DNA from: Nostoc sp. S13 | GTDB taxonomy: Bacteria > Cyanobacteriota > Cyanobacteriia > Cyanobacteriales > Nostocaceae | Assembly (NCBI RefSeq): GCF_029379315.1 | Contig: NZ_JAQYWQ010000004.1 | Location: 1-64,000, forward strand | Length of the DNA stretch: 64,000 nucleotides | Reading direction: 5' to 3' | Part shown: one piece after another, positions 16,754 through 26,461 of the stretch | Layout: the number at the start of each line of letters is the position of its first letter | How positions within the stretch are numbered: the stretch's first letter is position 1 | Translations under genes and position numbers: made by a program | The notes under the pieces: generated by a model | What the model was told of the DNA's origin: nothing | What the model saw: only the letters and a program-made list of their open reading frames with translations | Databases searched by the model: none

Positions 16754-18043
16754 TCAACCATCGACAACTGATTTTTTAGAATCTAATTTTGGTAAAATAC
16801 TCAGAATTGATTTTCGGTTAGCAACAATATCAGAAAAGAGCCACTCATACCGATCAAGTGCTTGCTCCAAGGAATAGTTTTCTTCGGCAAACTGTCTTCC
16901 TGTTTTACCTAGCCTCGCCCCTAAAGCAGGATTAGCATATAAATCATACACCGCAGCAGCCATTGCATCGGGTGATTCTGGCTCAACAATTATTCCACCA
17001 CCACTAAGTTCGATTGCTTTAGCAGCAGTACCAGTGGCGGGAACTGAACCCACAATCGGGCGACCACTTGCTAACAGCAGTGGTATTTTTGAAGGCATAT
17101 TGAACGAAATCACATTGCGCTTTTGCACAATTAGCCCGACATCAGATGCTGCTAGCATTTCGGGTATTTTTTCTCGCGGCTGCAACGGTAGCAGCAAAAC
17201 ATTATCTGCTCCATTTAATAGGCAATATTGCTGCAACCTGTGCAATGCTATTGATTCGCCAACGATCACAAAGACAATTTCCCTAATATGACGTAAGCAA
17301 ACTGCTGCGTCTATTACTGTCTCTAAACCTTGAGTTAGAGCAATGTTACCCGAATAAAGTACTACAAATTTCCCATCCAGTTGATGGCTAAATATCCAGG
17401 AGTTGTTCTCTTTCGGTAAAGGGCGGATGAAATTTACATTCACCCAATTGGGAATACAAACGATTTTATTAACAGGTACTCCCTTATTCACTAAATTCTC
17501 ACGAAAGCTATCAGTGATCACACTAATAGTGTGTGCAGTCCGATATGCAAATTTCTCTAGGGCTGCAAGAGTTCGGATCATCCACTTATTTTTCAATAGC
17601 CCAATCTTCACGGCAGCTTCTGGTAGAATATCTTGCACATTCAGAACTACTGGGCAGTTGTATAACCAACCAAATATTGTTGCTGGTAACGTACCTAATA
17701 GAGGCGGAATTGTTAAGATAATCACATCTGGGCGTTTGCCTTTAAAGATTTGGGGTAAGCTCGTGAAAACAAAGCTCAACTCTAATAAAAGCCGATCCAC
17801 GAGGTTGGGTTTAGACTTAATCCGCAGGTAACTTCGTTGAATGGTGACGCCATTTTTTTGTTCAGTAACGTACCATTTACCCCGATACCCATCGTAAATC
17901 TCACGCTGAGGATAGTTGGGCATTCCGGTAATCACCCGCACTTGATGACCTCGCTTTACTAGTCCTTCTGCCAATTCAGTCATTAAGGGAGCGATTCCAA
18001 TCGGCTCTGGATGATAGTTGTAGGAATAGATAAGAATGTGCAT
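16754..18043 (-). CDS. WcaI-like GT4 glycosyltransferase
   Basis: This 429-residue cytosolic or membrane-associated glycosyltransferase is probably involved in exopolysaccharide or lipopolysaccharide synthesis. The N-terminal Rossmann half starts MHILIYSYNYHPEPIGIAP, typical of the colanic-acid WcaI group, and contains DVIILTIPPLLG and VLNVQDILPEAAV. The C-terminal half has the donor-binding features of family GT4: LYSGNIALTQGLETVIDAA, VGES, LLPLQPREKIPEMLAASDVG and a late GGGIIVEPESPDAMA acidic region. Length and start fit the family. No other polysaccharide genes are adjacent, and its upstream region holds a long hairpin at 18261-18300. The sugar specificity cannot be read from sequence alone. 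Confidence 0.88.
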   Translation of the reverse strand: MHILIYSYNYHPEPIGIAPLMTELAEGLVKRGHQVRVITGMPNYPQREIYDGYRGKWYVTEQKNGVTIQRSYLRIKSKPNLVDRLLLELSFVFTSLPQIFKGKRPDVIILTIPPLLGTLPATIFGWLYNCPVVLNVQDILPEAAVKIGLLKNKWMIRTLAALEKFAYRTAHTISVITDSFRENLVNKGVPVNKIVCIPNWVNVNFIRPLPKENNSWIFSHQLDGKFVVLYSGNIALTQGLETVIDAAVCLRHIREIVFVIVGESIALHRLQQYCLLNGADNVLLLPLQPREKIPEMLAASDVGLIVQKRNVISFNMPSKIPLLLASGRPIVGSVPATGTAAKAIELSGGGIIVEPESPDAMAAAVYDLYANPALGARLGKTGRQFAEENYSLEQALDRYEWLFSDIVANRKSILSILPKLDSKKSVVDG

Positions 18044-18260
18044 GAGCTATTTATAATTATAATTTTTTTTGTGAAGACAGCCTGAGATGAGCGGACTTAT
18101 TGCTAATTTCAGTAGGCGCTCTACTTTTATTATTTAATTTAGGTTGTGAGCAGGTGATGATTTTTTGAAATTACAAATGCAACTAAGACTGTTTAGGACT
18201 TTTCTCGGTGGATTTTAATAGTTATTAGTTGTGAATTATTAATTATTAGTTATCTATAAC

Positions 18261-18300
18261 CAATTACCAATGAGGAGTAAACACTCCTCATTGGTAATTG
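18261..18300. repeat. Perfect 18-bp stem, 4-base loop hairpin
   Basis: CAATTACCAATGAGGAGT (18261-18278) and its exact complement (18283-18300) flank AAAC. No T-tract follows on either strand, so it is not a simple terminator. It lies about 220 bp upstream of the glycosyltransferase start and could be a small palindromic element or a structured leader. Confidence 0.8.
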
Positions 18301-18552
18301 ATTAAGTTTCTTATCATACGCATGATAAGTTTTCACTAATTGAAAGGGAAATCTAATATTTAAATTTACACTTAGGTGATTGTAGCATCATATTTAATCC
18401 TGTGCATGAAACCCACATTCCAGCTTGTAAAGTGGCACATCAAGTGTTTTTAACCAAGTCATCAGTATTGGATTCAATGGTGAGCATCCTGCTTTTTTGA
18501 GTAGTTCAAAAGCATCAACTTTTCAACACTAGCGTCCTGCGTAGCTTGGTAT

Positions 18553-18683
18553 TTGAAGCTATTACCTTGCACTTCAACTTGAAATCAATAGCTTGATCTG
18601 GGCTATTACCACCAGCAGCGATGCCTGCGGTTTTTGCTAGCCTATGCTGTGGTCAGGGCGATTTTGGCGAAAATCTTTTTCAT
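18553..18683 (-). pseudogene. Decayed copy of the PEP-CTERM gene's 5' end
   Basis: The minus strand resembles the first about 40 codons of the PEP-CTERM gene at 19032-19622. Shared DNA words include the start region (TTTTTCAT on the plus strand), the stretch AATTTTGGC/GATTTTGGCGAAAAT, CACCAGCAGCGAT, and TTGAAATCAA(T/C)AGCTTG followed by a (GATC/CGCT)GGG segment. Frameshifts, substitutions and a repeat-derived GATGCCTGCGG interrupt it. It points to an old local duplication. Confidence 0.65.
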
Positions 18684-18687
18684 TTGG

Positions 18688-18871
18688 GACTTACGCATTG
18701 ACAGAAAATACTAAATATGGATGATTTAAAAAACCATATCTGTGGTCGGGGCAATTTATAAATTGCCCCGACCACAGATATGGTTACCATCAAAAAATGA
18801 TCAATAAAACCCTGAAGCAAGTATTTTGGTAAAAAATGCATACCATGATTAATTTGTACAGTGCTTAAGTC
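18688..18871. mobile_element. MITE with a 54-bp perfect palindrome
   Basis: The ends GACTTACGCA (18688-18697) and TGCTTAAGTC (18862-18871) are inverted with one mismatch, the same terminal words as the elements at 13894-14051 and 48851-48941. Inside, positions 18732-18785 form a perfect palindrome of 27-base arms around TTTA/TAAA, containing GTGGTCGGGGCAATTTA and its complement. No coding capacity. Confidence 0.7.
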
Positions 18872-19031
18872 ATATCGTTGTAATCGCTCGAATACTTATG
18901 TTAAAAAGCATTCGAGCGGTCGCCAACCGATAAGGTTGAATGATCAACTCACCAGTTCAGTGAACTATTGAAGCTAGAATAGAGATTCATTAAACTAAAT
19001 TTGGCTACCTCTGACTAGGAAGCCCTACTTT

Positions 19032-19622
19032 CTAGCAAGAGGCTTGCTTTTTCTTGAGAGTTGAACCTACACTCAGCATCCCAAATGCTAGTAAACCCAG
19101 GATAGAAGCGGGTTCAGGGACTTTGGATACCTGAATGAAACCAGAATTTTGATCTACTAGTGTTGACGTTCCTTTTTGATTAACATCCTGACGTAATTGC
19201 AAAGAGTCGCCAACCGTTCCATCGAAGAAATATTCTCCTATTACACCCGTTCCTCCTCCTATATCCAGACGACCAAACAATGTCTGAGTGGAAGTATCAA
19301 AGTTGAAAGCGAAGAACTTAGATTGTGACACCCCACCATTCACGGTGTTAGAAGTTTTCAGAAGATTTTTAGATGGGTCTAAGAAGGAGACATTGAAGGA
19401 TTGTAAAAAGTTAGTCGCTCCACTACCACTTTCGGAAATAATTGTCGGTGCTGTAGCCTCGTCGTAGCTAAATGAACCTACTGCTGAATAACCAGCATCA
19501 CCTTTCCAGTTAAAGTTGAAATCAACAGCTTGCGCTGGGTTGTTAGCACCAGCAGCGATCGCTACACTAAAAGCAGTACTGGTTGCTGCGATCGTCGCAA
19601 TTTTGGCAAAAATGTTTTTCAT
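19032..19622 (-). CDS. PEP-CTERM secreted protein
   Basis: The preferred start is the ATG at 19622 (MKNIFAKIATIA), preceded by a good GGAG ribosome site 8 bases upstream; an in-frame start 30 bases earlier is weaker. The protein has a signal peptide to about AQA-VD. A domain beginning DFNFNWKGDAGYSAVGSFSYDE follows and resembles the GSFSYD-type PEP-CTERM exosortase substrates of cyanobacteria. The tail is VPEPASILGLLAFGMLSVGS followed by LKKKQASC, a textbook PEP-CTERM signal. The protein is presumably exported and processed at the cell surface. A decayed partial copy lies just downstream at 18553-18683. Confidence 0.85.
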   Translation of the reverse strand: MKNIFAKIATIAATSTAFSVAIAAGANNPAQAVDFNFNWKGDAGYSAVGSFSYDEATAPTIISESGSGATNFLQSFNVSFLDPSKNLLKTSNTVNGGVSQSKFFAFNFDTSTQTLFGRLDIGGGTGVIGEYFFDGTVGDSLQLRQDVNQKGTSTLVDQNSGFIQVSKVPEPASILGLLAFGMLSVGSTLKKKQASC

Positions 19623-19917
19623 TGTGATCACTCCAGAGTTGATTGAAATCATGCAGATATCAATCTATAAACAAGACTAACTTTATGATATAAAGATGTA
19701 TAAGTAAATACTGCATGAAATTACGGTAGTAAGTGTAAAAAATCAATGAAGAGAAACACTTTTTTGTGAAGTTTTGGATAAAATATCAAATCTATCTCAG
19801 AGCCTCAGATCGACTTTATCGATAAAGATGTATCTGGCAAGGCTGACTAAAAATCACGAGCGATCGCCAGATAATAACTGATAAAGTTGAGCTACGCAAA
19901 GTTGAAAACAGTATCCT

Positions 19918-22071
19918 ATGCCTGGGTTTCTATTAGAAGTTGGTACAGAAGAACTACCTGCAAGTTTTCTCAGTGATGCTTTAGTGCAATGGCAGCAACG
20001 CATTCCCCAAAGCCTGGAAGCAAACAGCCTCAAGGGCGAAAGTGTCCAGGTGTACGGTACTCCCCGGCGGCTGGCGGTAGTGATTAAAGGTCTACCATCT
20101 CAGCAACCAGACCGAGAAGAAGAAATTAAAGGGCCCCCAGCCCAAGCCGCCTTTAAAGATGGTCAGCCGACACCAGCAGCAGCAGGCTTTGCCAAAAAGC
20201 AAGGCGTGGAACTGGAGGCGCTGTTTCTCCGCCCCACTGACAAAGGGGAATTTGTGTTTGTTCTCAAAAAAATTCCCGGTCGTCCTGTGGCGGAAATTTT
20301 GACAGAACTTATTCCTCAGTGGATTTGGGGTTTAGAAGGTAAGCGTTTGATGCGTTGGGGAAATGGAGATGCGAGGTTTTCGCGACCAATTCGCTGGCTA
20401 GTAGCTTTGTTAGATCAAACGGTGCTACCTCTAGAATTAGTGAATGGTTCTAAAACGATTAACAGCGATCGCATTTCTCAAGGTCATCGGGTCTTGCATC
20501 CTGATCCTGTGACAATTGCCCAAGCTACTGATTATGTTACCGCCCTAAAGTCCGCTTATGTCACCGTTGATCCAGAAGAACGGGCAAATCTGATCAAAGA
20601 GCAAGTAAATGCAGTAGCAAAGAATTTAGGCGGATATACAGTAATTTACCCCGATTTGTTAGCAGAAGTAACCAACCTTGTAGAATACCCTTCCACGGTT
20701 GTCGGTAAATTTGAAGCAGAATTTTTGGAATTACCAACTGAGGTAATTACTGAAGTCATGGTTACTCATCAGCGTTATTTCCCTGTATTTAAACCAGATA
20801 GTTTTCAGCAAGAATTATTGCCCAATTTCATCACGATTTCTAACGCTGATCCCAATAAATCAGATATTGTTGCCGTCGGGAATGAAAGGGTAATTCGTGC
20901 CAGATTAGCTGATGGCAGATTTTTCTATGAAGCTGATTTAACTAAGCCTTTAGAAAGCTTTTTACCCCAGTTAGAAAAAGTCACTTTCCAAGAAGAATTG
21001 GGTTCGGTGCGTGCCAAGGTAGATAGAGTAGTTAAAATTGCCGAGCAAATTAGCAATCAATTAGAATTAGAGGAAAATCAAAGCCAAAAAATCCAACGCG
21101 CTGCTTTATTATGTAAAGCAGATTTAGTAACTCAAATGGTGTATGAATTCCCGGAATTACAAGGAATTATGGGAGAAAAATATGCCTTAGCCAGTGATGA
21201 AGATACCGAAGTAGCAAAAGCAATTTTTCAACATTATTTGCCAACGGGAGCCGGTGATATTTTACCGGAAACACTCACAGGTCAAATTGTCGGTTTGGCA
21301 GATAGATTAGATACCTTGGTGAGTATCTTCGGTTTAGGTTTAATTCCTTCTGGTTCCTCTGATCCTTTTGCCTTGCGACGTGCTGCTAATGCTGTAATTA
21401 AAATTGTTTGGTTTGGTAATTTACCGATAAATCTAGATGATTTAATAGCACAAATAGCGACAGATTTTGCAGCAACATATCATAAAGATAAAGTATCATT
21501 AACCGCAGCATTGCAAGAGTTTTTCTTGCAACGCATCCGAACTTTACTGCAAGAAGAAAAGCAGATTGATTACGACTTAGTAAATGCAGTTTTGGGAGAA
21601 AATGATCCAGAATACACAGAACGGACGTTAAAAGATTTATTAGATGTACGCGATCGCGCCTTATACTTACAACAAATCCGCAACGATAGTACCTTAGATA
21701 ATATCTACGAAACCGTTAACCGTTCCACACGATTAGCGGCCCAAGGTGATTTGGATACAAAACAGCTAGAACCGACAAGCGTAGTTCGTCAAGAATTATT
21801 CCAAAAGCCCTCTGAGGTTGCTTTGTATAATGCGCTAATCGAATCAGTACCCCAAACTCAAGCAGCACAGCAGACACGAAATTATCAACTGTTAATAGCA
21901 GCACTAGCAAAAATTGCTCCGACAGTTAGTAACTTCTTTGATGGCCCAGATAGCGTTTTAGTTATGGACTCCGATCCAGAAGTCAAGCGTAATCGCTTAC
22001 ACTTACTTGGACTAGTTCGCAATCATGCCCGTGTTTTAGCTGATTTTGGGGCGATCGTCAAAAATCTGTAG
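19918..22071 (+). CDS. glyS: Glycine-tRNA ligase beta subunit
   Basis: This is the 717-residue beta chain of the bacterial alpha2beta2 glycyl-tRNA synthetase, which charges tRNA-Gly in the cytosol. It begins [14 protein letters not shown], the invariant N-terminus of the family, followed by [15 protein letters not shown] and [10 protein letters not shown]. An HD-type middle region ([26 protein letters not shown]) and [16 protein letters not shown] precede the anticodon-binding C-terminal domain ([14 protein letters not shown]). Length is normal. The alpha subunit gene glyQ is not in this window, as is common in cyanobacteria, where the two genes are separate. Confidence 0.97.
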   Translation: MPGFLLEVGTEELPASFLSDALVQWQQRIPQSLEANSLKGESVQVYGTPRRLAVVIKGLPSQQPDREEEIKGPPAQAAFKDGQPTPAAAGFAKKQGVELEALFLRPTDKGEFVFVLKKIPGRPVAEILTELIPQWIWGLEGKRLMRWGNGDARFSRPIRWLVALLDQTVLPLELVNGSKTINSDRISQGHRVLHPDPVTIAQATDYVTALKSAYVTVDPEERANLIKEQVNAVAKNLGGYTVIYPDLLAEVTNLVEYPSTVVGKFEAEFLELPTEVITEVMVTHQRYFPVFKPDSFQQELLPNFITISNADPNKSDIVAVGNERVIRARLADGRFFYEADLTKPLESFLPQLEKVTFQEELGSVRAKVDRVVKIAEQISNQLELEENQSQKIQRAALLCKADLVTQMVYEFPELQGIMGEKYALASDEDTEVAKAIFQHYLPTGAGDILPETLTGQIVGLADRLDTLVSIFGLGLIPSGSSDPFALRRAANAVIKIVWFGNLPINLDDLIAQIATDFAATYHKDKVSLTAALQEFFLQRIRTLLQEEKQIDYDLVNAVLGENDPEYTERTLKDLLDVRDRALYLQQIRNDSTLDNIYETVNRSTRLAAQGDLDTKQLEPTSVVRQELFQKPSEVALYNALIESVPQTQAAQQTRNYQLLIAALAKIAPTVSNFFDGPDSVLVMDSDPEVKRNRLHLLGLVRNHARVLADFGAIVKNL

Positions 22072-22155
22072 CGTAGGTTAACAAAAACCTGTGTAATTTT
22101 TGCCAATAAACGCTACTATAGGGAGTGCTTAACCAGGGACACTCTGCTGCAATCT

Positions 22156-23697
22156 ATGCCTAGAGCTTCTGTTATTGGATTAGGAAAGTCCGGTGTTGCT
22201 GCGGCGAGATTGTTGAAACGGGAAGGTTGGGAGGTAGAGCTGAGTGATGGCAACACCTCCGAAACCCTCCTACAACAACAACAAGAACTCGCTGCTGAAC
22301 AAATAACCGTAAAACTAGGCCAATCCCTAGAATTGAATGGTGCTAATTTACCCCAATTAATAGTTGTTAGTCCTGGCGTGCCTTGGGATATTCCGGTATT
22401 AGTTGAGGCACGCCAATTAGGTATTGAAACCATTGGGGAAATGGAACTCGCTTGGCGAAATTTGCGTTCGCTACCTTGGGTAGGAATTACTGGCACTAAC
22501 GGCAAAACTACTACCACAGCTTTAATTGCTGCCATTTTCCAAGCAGCAGAATTAAATGCACCCGCCTGCGGTAATATTGGCTACGCCGCTTGTGATGTTG
22601 CTTTATCTCAGGGAAGAGGGACAGAAACTCTAATCCAAAATCCAAGTTGCGCTGGAAGCGCACCAAAGGTGCGATCTAAAATCCAAAATTGTATTGATTG
22701 GGTGATTGCCGAAGTTAGCAGCTATCAAGTAGAATCTTCGAGTTCTCTTGCACCACGTATCGGTGTTTGGACGACTTTCACGCCGGATCATCTCAGTCGC
22801 CATCAGACTTTAGAGAACTATTACAACATTAAAGCCAAGTTATTACGTCAGTCGGAATTGCAAGTATTCAATGGCGATGATGCCTACTTGAGCAAGCTAG
22901 GTTTAAGTGCTTGGCCTGATGCTTATTGGACAAGTGTGAAAGGAAAAGATTTCCTGATTAGTGAAAAAGGCTTTTACATCGAAGACGACTGGGTTGTGGA
23001 AAAATTGACTGCAACCTCTGCACCAGAACCGATTGTGAAAGTATCTACTTTGCGGATGGTGGGAGAACATAACCAACAAAATCTGTTGATGGCAGTAGCA
23101 ACGGCACGATTAGCGGGAATTAATCGTGATGCGATCGCGCGTGCTATTCTTGAATTCCCCGGTGTTGCTCATCGTTTGGAGCATATCTGCACTTGGGAAG
23201 GTATTGATTTCATTAACGACAGCAAAGCTACCAATTATGATGCTGCCGAAGTTGGTTTAGCATCTGTAAAAAGTCCAGCGATTTTAATTGCTGGTGGAGA
23301 AGCCAAAGCAGGCGATGATACTGGTTGGCTAGCAAAAATTCACTCCCAAGCTGCTGCTGTGTTATTGATTGGCTCTGCTGCACCCGCATTTGCCAAACGT
23401 CTCCAAGAGGTGGGGTATTATTCTTACCATATTGTGGAAACGATGGAAAGGGCAGTCCCCAAATCGGCAGAATTAGCCAAGCAGTATCAAGCGCCTGTGG
23501 TGTTACTATCTCCGGCTTGTGCGAGTTTCGACCAGTACCCGAATTTTGAGGTGCGGGGCGATCGTTTTCGTCAGTTATGCCTTGCTTGGCAGAAAGATTG
23601 GAAATATACCACAAGAGAAATTCCAGATGCTGAAAATTCTGCTTCGGTAGGTAGTAGTGGTTCAAGACTCAGGAGTGAGGACTATAGAAAGAGCTAG
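22156..23697 (+). CDS. murD: UDP-N-acetylmuramoylalanine-D-glutamate ligase
   Basis: MurD adds D-glutamate to UDP-MurNAc-L-Ala in peptidoglycan synthesis. The protein shows the N-terminal [13 protein letters not shown], the ATP loop [15 protein letters not shown] (about 110-124), [10 protein letters not shown], the domain-3 stretch [12 protein letters not shown] and [22 protein letters not shown]. At 513 residues it exceeds the usual 450-460. About 22 extra residues ([21 protein letters not shown], near 156-178) come from repeat DNA inserted in frame between two domain-2 segments, and the last about 20 residues look repeat-derived. The 3' end overlaps that of rsmI by 36 bp, tail to tail. The start lies 84 bp after glyS. 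Confidence 0.95.
   Translation: MPRASVIGLGKSGVAAARLLKREGWEVELSDGNTSETLLQQQQELAAEQITVKLGQSLELNGANLPQLIVVSPGVPWDIPVLVEARQLGIETIGEMELAWRNLRSLPWVGITGTNGKTTTTALIAAIFQAAELNAPACGNIGYAACDVALSQGRGTETLIQNPSCAGSAPKVRSKIQNCIDWVIAEVSSYQVESSSSLAPRIGVWTTFTPDHLSRHQTLENYYNIKAKLLRQSELQVFNGDDAYLSKLGLSAWPDAYWTSVKGKDFLISEKGFYIEDDWVVEKLTATSAPEPIVKVSTLRMVGEHNQQNLLMAVATARLAGINRDAIARAILEFPGVAHRLEHICTWEGIDFINDSKATNYDAAEVGLASVKSPAILIAGGEAKAGDDTGWLAKIHSQAAAVLLIGSAAPAFAKRLQEVGYYSYHIVETMERAVPKSAELAKQYQAPVVLLSPACASFDQYPNFEVRGDRFRQLCLAWQKDWKYTTREIPDAENSASVGSSGSRLRSEDYRKS
22625..22690 (+). repeat. Dispersed repeat inserted in frame within murD
   Basis: The insert begins with CTCTAATCCAAAATCCAAG and ends with GATCTAAAATCCAAAATTG, the same words that make up the repeat run at 11337-11370. 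Between them lies an inverted pair, GCGCTGGAAGCGC and CACCAAAGGTGCG. Removing it would restore the usual spacing between CDVALSQ and [11 protein letters not shown]. Confidence 0.8.
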
Positions 23698-24522
23698 TTG
23701 ATAGAGTTGGCGACGGGGAAGGAAAGTAAATTTTGCTAACTGACGGCTAGCTTGCGATCGCGATATCCCCTGAGTAATTAACTGTTTTAATTCAGCTTTC
23801 AATTCCTCTTCTGTGAGTTGGGGCTGACTGGGTGCAATTCCCGCCACTACTAATGTATATTCACCTTGGGGTTCTCGTTGACTGTAGTGAGCGATCGCCT
23901 CGGCAATTGTCCCCCGCCAAAATTCCTCATACAATTTAGTTAACTCTCGTGCTAGCACAATTTGGCGATCGCTTCCCCAAACTTCTGCTAAATCTTGCAA
24001 AGTATCTCGCAAGCGGTGGGGCGATTCATAGAAAATCAATGTGCGAGATTCTGTTTGCAGAGATTCTAAATGTTGTTGTCTCTGTTGACTTTTAGATGGG
24101 AGAAAGCCTTCAAAGACAAACCGATCCGTTGGTAGTCCGGCTGCACTCAATGCAGTAATTGCTGCACTTGCGCCAGGAATGGGAACTACGGTAATTCCCG
24201 CTTCAATACAAGCTTTCACCAGTTCATATCCAGGATCGGAAATTCCTGGCATTCCAGCATCGCTCACCAGAGCGATCGCTTTATCGTTAACTAAATGCTC
24301 TAATAATTCTGGGATGCGGCTAGTACGATTATGTTCGTGGTAACTCACCTGGGGTGTCTTAACTTGAAAATGCTGTAGCAGTTTCCCTGTGTGACGCGTG
24401 TCTTCTGCCGCAATGATATCAACAGTCTGCAAAATTCGCACCGCCCGAAAGGTCATATCTTCCAGGTTGCCAATTGGTGTGCCGACAACGTAAAGTGTTC
24501 CTGGTTTTGGATCGGTTTGCAT
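23662..24522 (-). CDS. rsmI: 16S rRNA (cytidine1402-2'-O)-methyltransferase
   Basis: RsmI methylates the ribose of C1402 in 16S rRNA using SAM. The start chosen is the ATG at 24522 ([22 protein letters not shown]). A longer frame to 24585 would overlap the bestrophin gene and adds atypical residues. Motifs are all present: [74 protein letters not shown] and [13 protein letters not shown]. With this start the protein is 286 residues, normal for the family. The C-terminus ([11 protein letters not shown]) is conserved, and its DNA overlaps the murD 3' end. Confidence 0.95.
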   Translation of the reverse strand: MQTDPKPGTLYVVGTPIGNLEDMTFRAVRILQTVDIIAAEDTRHTGKLLQHFQVKTPQVSYHEHNRTSRIPELLEHLVNDKAIALVSDAGMPGISDPGYELVKACIEAGITVVPIPGASAAITALSAAGLPTDRFVFEGFLPSKSQQRQQHLESLQTESRTLIFYESPHRLRDTLQDLAEVWGSDRQIVLARELTKLYEEFWRGTIAEAIAHYSQREPQGEYTLVVAGIAPSQPQLTEEELKAELKQLITQGISRSQASRQLAKFTFLPRRQLYQLALSIVLTPES

Positions 24523-24556
24523 GAGTGAGAAGTTCTGGTAAAACTTGTTTACAGAT

Positions 24557-25534
24557 TTAGGAAGAACGAACACCGTTAGAAGCAAGTCTGATTAATTCTT
24601 CAACATTGTTTGAGATTGTATTGCAAATCGCATTTAAAGGTAAGTCATTGGGATCAAATCCAAAAGGTTCTTCGATTTCTGAGCCAATTTGTTCAATACT
24701 TAATAATGTAAAACTTACAAAAGCCATTACTATACCAGTCCACCAATGCAAAAAGCTCACAATTTCCAAAGGTAATATCAGACAAAAAATTAATAACAGT
24801 TGTCTAAGTTTTATAGTATATATCAAAGGCAGTGGCGTTTTTAAAATGCGTTCGCAACCACCTAAAATATCTACTAAATCATCTACGCAGTTATGTAGAG
24901 TCGTCAGTTGATAGACATTTAGACAATTATGGTCATGCTGATCCTGCAAATAATCTCCTATCCAGTAAGCAATTTGTAGCGCAGGATGATTAGTATTTTG
25001 GAGTTGTAAATATTGTTCTTCAGACATTAAGGATGCTAACTGAGTGTCTAAAGGTGCTGATCTTAGATGTAACTTCATTGCAAATGCAAAAGCAGTTACT
25101 AACCGAACTATTGCCTCTTTTTGTAGTCTATCTTGCGGTGTCTTCTCTTTAATTATGATCCAAATTCCCCTAGTTAAGTTCCGAGATGTATTAACTAACG
25201 ATCCCCAGAGTTGACGACCTTCCCAAAATCTATCATGGGCTGTATTCGTCCGAAAAACTAATAGTAATGTAAAACCAATATTAAAACTTAAAACAGCATT
25301 AGTAACAATACTACTGGGATTTGAAAATGCTATTGGGAATCCCAAATGATATAAAAATGATATTAAAACTCCATAGGCAGTACAAAAAAGTACCCAAGGA
25401 AAAATCAGAGAAATAATTGACCTTTCAAGCCGAAGAGTTACTTGAAGCCAGTTCAACTTTTCGCCTTTGTAAAGGTGATACTTTTCTATTAAAGAGTTTT
25501 TGGAATTATTTTGAAAATAGTTAGGTCGTTTCAT
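24557..25534 (-). CDS. Bestrophin-family ion channel
   Basis: This 325-residue membrane protein of the bestrophin/UPF0187 family forms pentameric anion channels in characterised members. The N-terminal region is followed by hydrophobic helices (IISLIFPWVLFCTAYGVLISF, VLSFNIGFTLLLVFRTNTAHDRFWEGRQLWG). The RTNTAHDRFWEGRQLWG stretch is the family signature. Later helices (LLLIFCLILPLEIV, GIVMAFVSFTLLSIEQIGSEIEEPFG) include the conserved EIEEPFG, followed by DPNDLPL. Its end abuts the rsmI start (35 bp between stop and the preferred rsmI ATG), so the two may be cotranscribed. Confidence 0.9.
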   Translation of the reverse strand: MKRPNYFQNNSKNSLIEKYHLYKGEKLNWLQVTLRLERSIISLIFPWVLFCTAYGVLISFLYHLGFPIAFSNPSSIVTNAVLSFNIGFTLLLVFRTNTAHDRFWEGRQLWGSLVNTSRNLTRGIWIIIKEKTPQDRLQKEAIVRLVTAFAFAMKLHLRSAPLDTQLASLMSEEQYLQLQNTNHPALQIAYWIGDYLQDQHDHNCLNVYQLTTLHNCVDDLVDILGGCERILKTPLPLIYTIKLRQLLLIFCLILPLEIVSFLHWWTGIVMAFVSFTLLSIEQIGSEIEEPFGFDPNDLPLNAICNTISNNVEELIRLASNGVRSS

Positions 25535-25969
25535 ATTGGTAAGGCTTGAGGATTACATCAATTAGCAAATTAACTTTTGTTTTTTATCTAAAGTTATCTT
25601 GCTTAAGCCAGATATGTACAAGATGTAGGTTTCCAGATAGCGACTTTCGTGCAACTATAATCAACATAAATTGTAACATTAACATTAAAATTTATTTATG
25701 TGAACCCTCTTTAGGTATGAAAATTCATTAATGGCTTCTAATTCTTTACCATCCACTTGATTTTATGCTTATATTGGTTAGAATTCGTGGTATTTCACGA
25801 TTTATAAGATAATTGTCCAAAATTTAGCTTTATTTACCGTAAATACTCACTTTTTCTCACCGACAGAGCGATGTCTACTACGGACTATACTTACGCATTT
25901 GGGCTAACAATTAATACGATGTAATTAGACAACACTTATCTCTCAAGCGATAAAAAGGAAATCAACTCG

Positions 25970-26029
25970 ATGAAATTTGGGATTGATATTGGACACAATT
26001 GCCCTCCAGATACAGGAGCAATAGGTTAA
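25970..26029 (+). pseudogene. 5' stub of an N-acetylmuramoyl-L-alanine amidase gene
   Basis: An ATG preceded by AAAGGAAAT opens a frame reading MKFGIDIGHNCPPDTGAIG and then a TAA. This is the characteristic N-terminus of cyanobacterial amidase-type proteins (GIDIGHNCPPDTGA). Everything after residue 19 is missing and is replaced by a TnpB fragment starting 14 bp later, so the gene was cut by insertion or deletion. Confidence 0.6.
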
Positions 26030-26042
26030 CTCTATTTAAATC

Positions 26043-26390
26043 ATTCGTGAACAACAATATTCCCAGCTTCTTAGATACAATAAAGCGGAACTTGTTGGAA
26101 GAAAGGTAATTATTACTGAAGAGCGTTACACGTCTAAAGCAAGTTTTTTGAATCTAGATAAAATACTTGTTTACAAAAAAGACGTGAAGCATACATTTAG
26201 TCGCAAGAGAATAAAGCGTGGTCGGGAGCATCTGAGTTTTGCAAATATACCAGATGAGAAACCAGATTCTTGCTCCTTCTCCTTGCTAAAAAGAGGGTTG
26301 GGGTGAGGTTTTACAAGGCTTTTTACACTCATTGAGATGCTCCCGCGTGGTTTTTATAGATCGAGTAATGAAGCTACGCCTTGGTCTGTC
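26043..26390 (+). pseudogene. TnpB C-terminal remnant, itself interrupted by a MITE
   Basis: The frame reads LLRYNKAELVGRKVIITEER followed by YTSKASFLNLDK, then HTFSRKRIKRG. This is the end of an IS200/IS605-family TnpB around the zinc-finger region, with the first ExYTSKxSF motif kept. At RG the frame is broken by a 123-bp insertion (26223-26345). It resumes exactly with FYRSSNE after a duplicated CGTGGT. The final part then runs into palindromic repeat DNA near 26380, so the true C-terminus is also lost. It is inactive. Confidence 0.8.
26223..26345. mobile_element. 123-bp MITE-like insertion with target duplication
   Basis: The terminal inverted repeats are CGGGAGCATCT (26223-26233) and AGATGCTCCCG (26335-26345), flanked by a 6-bp direct duplication CGTGGT (26217-26222 and 26346-26351). 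Removing the element and one duplication restores the TnpB reading RG-FYRSSN. The interior encodes nothing. The transposase family that moved it is not identified. Confidence 0.85.
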
Positions 26391-26461
26391 TGCGACACGC
26401 TGCGCGAACCTAAAGAAGGCATCGCTCGAATTCATGCTTCAATTATGCAAAACCAGTTTTT

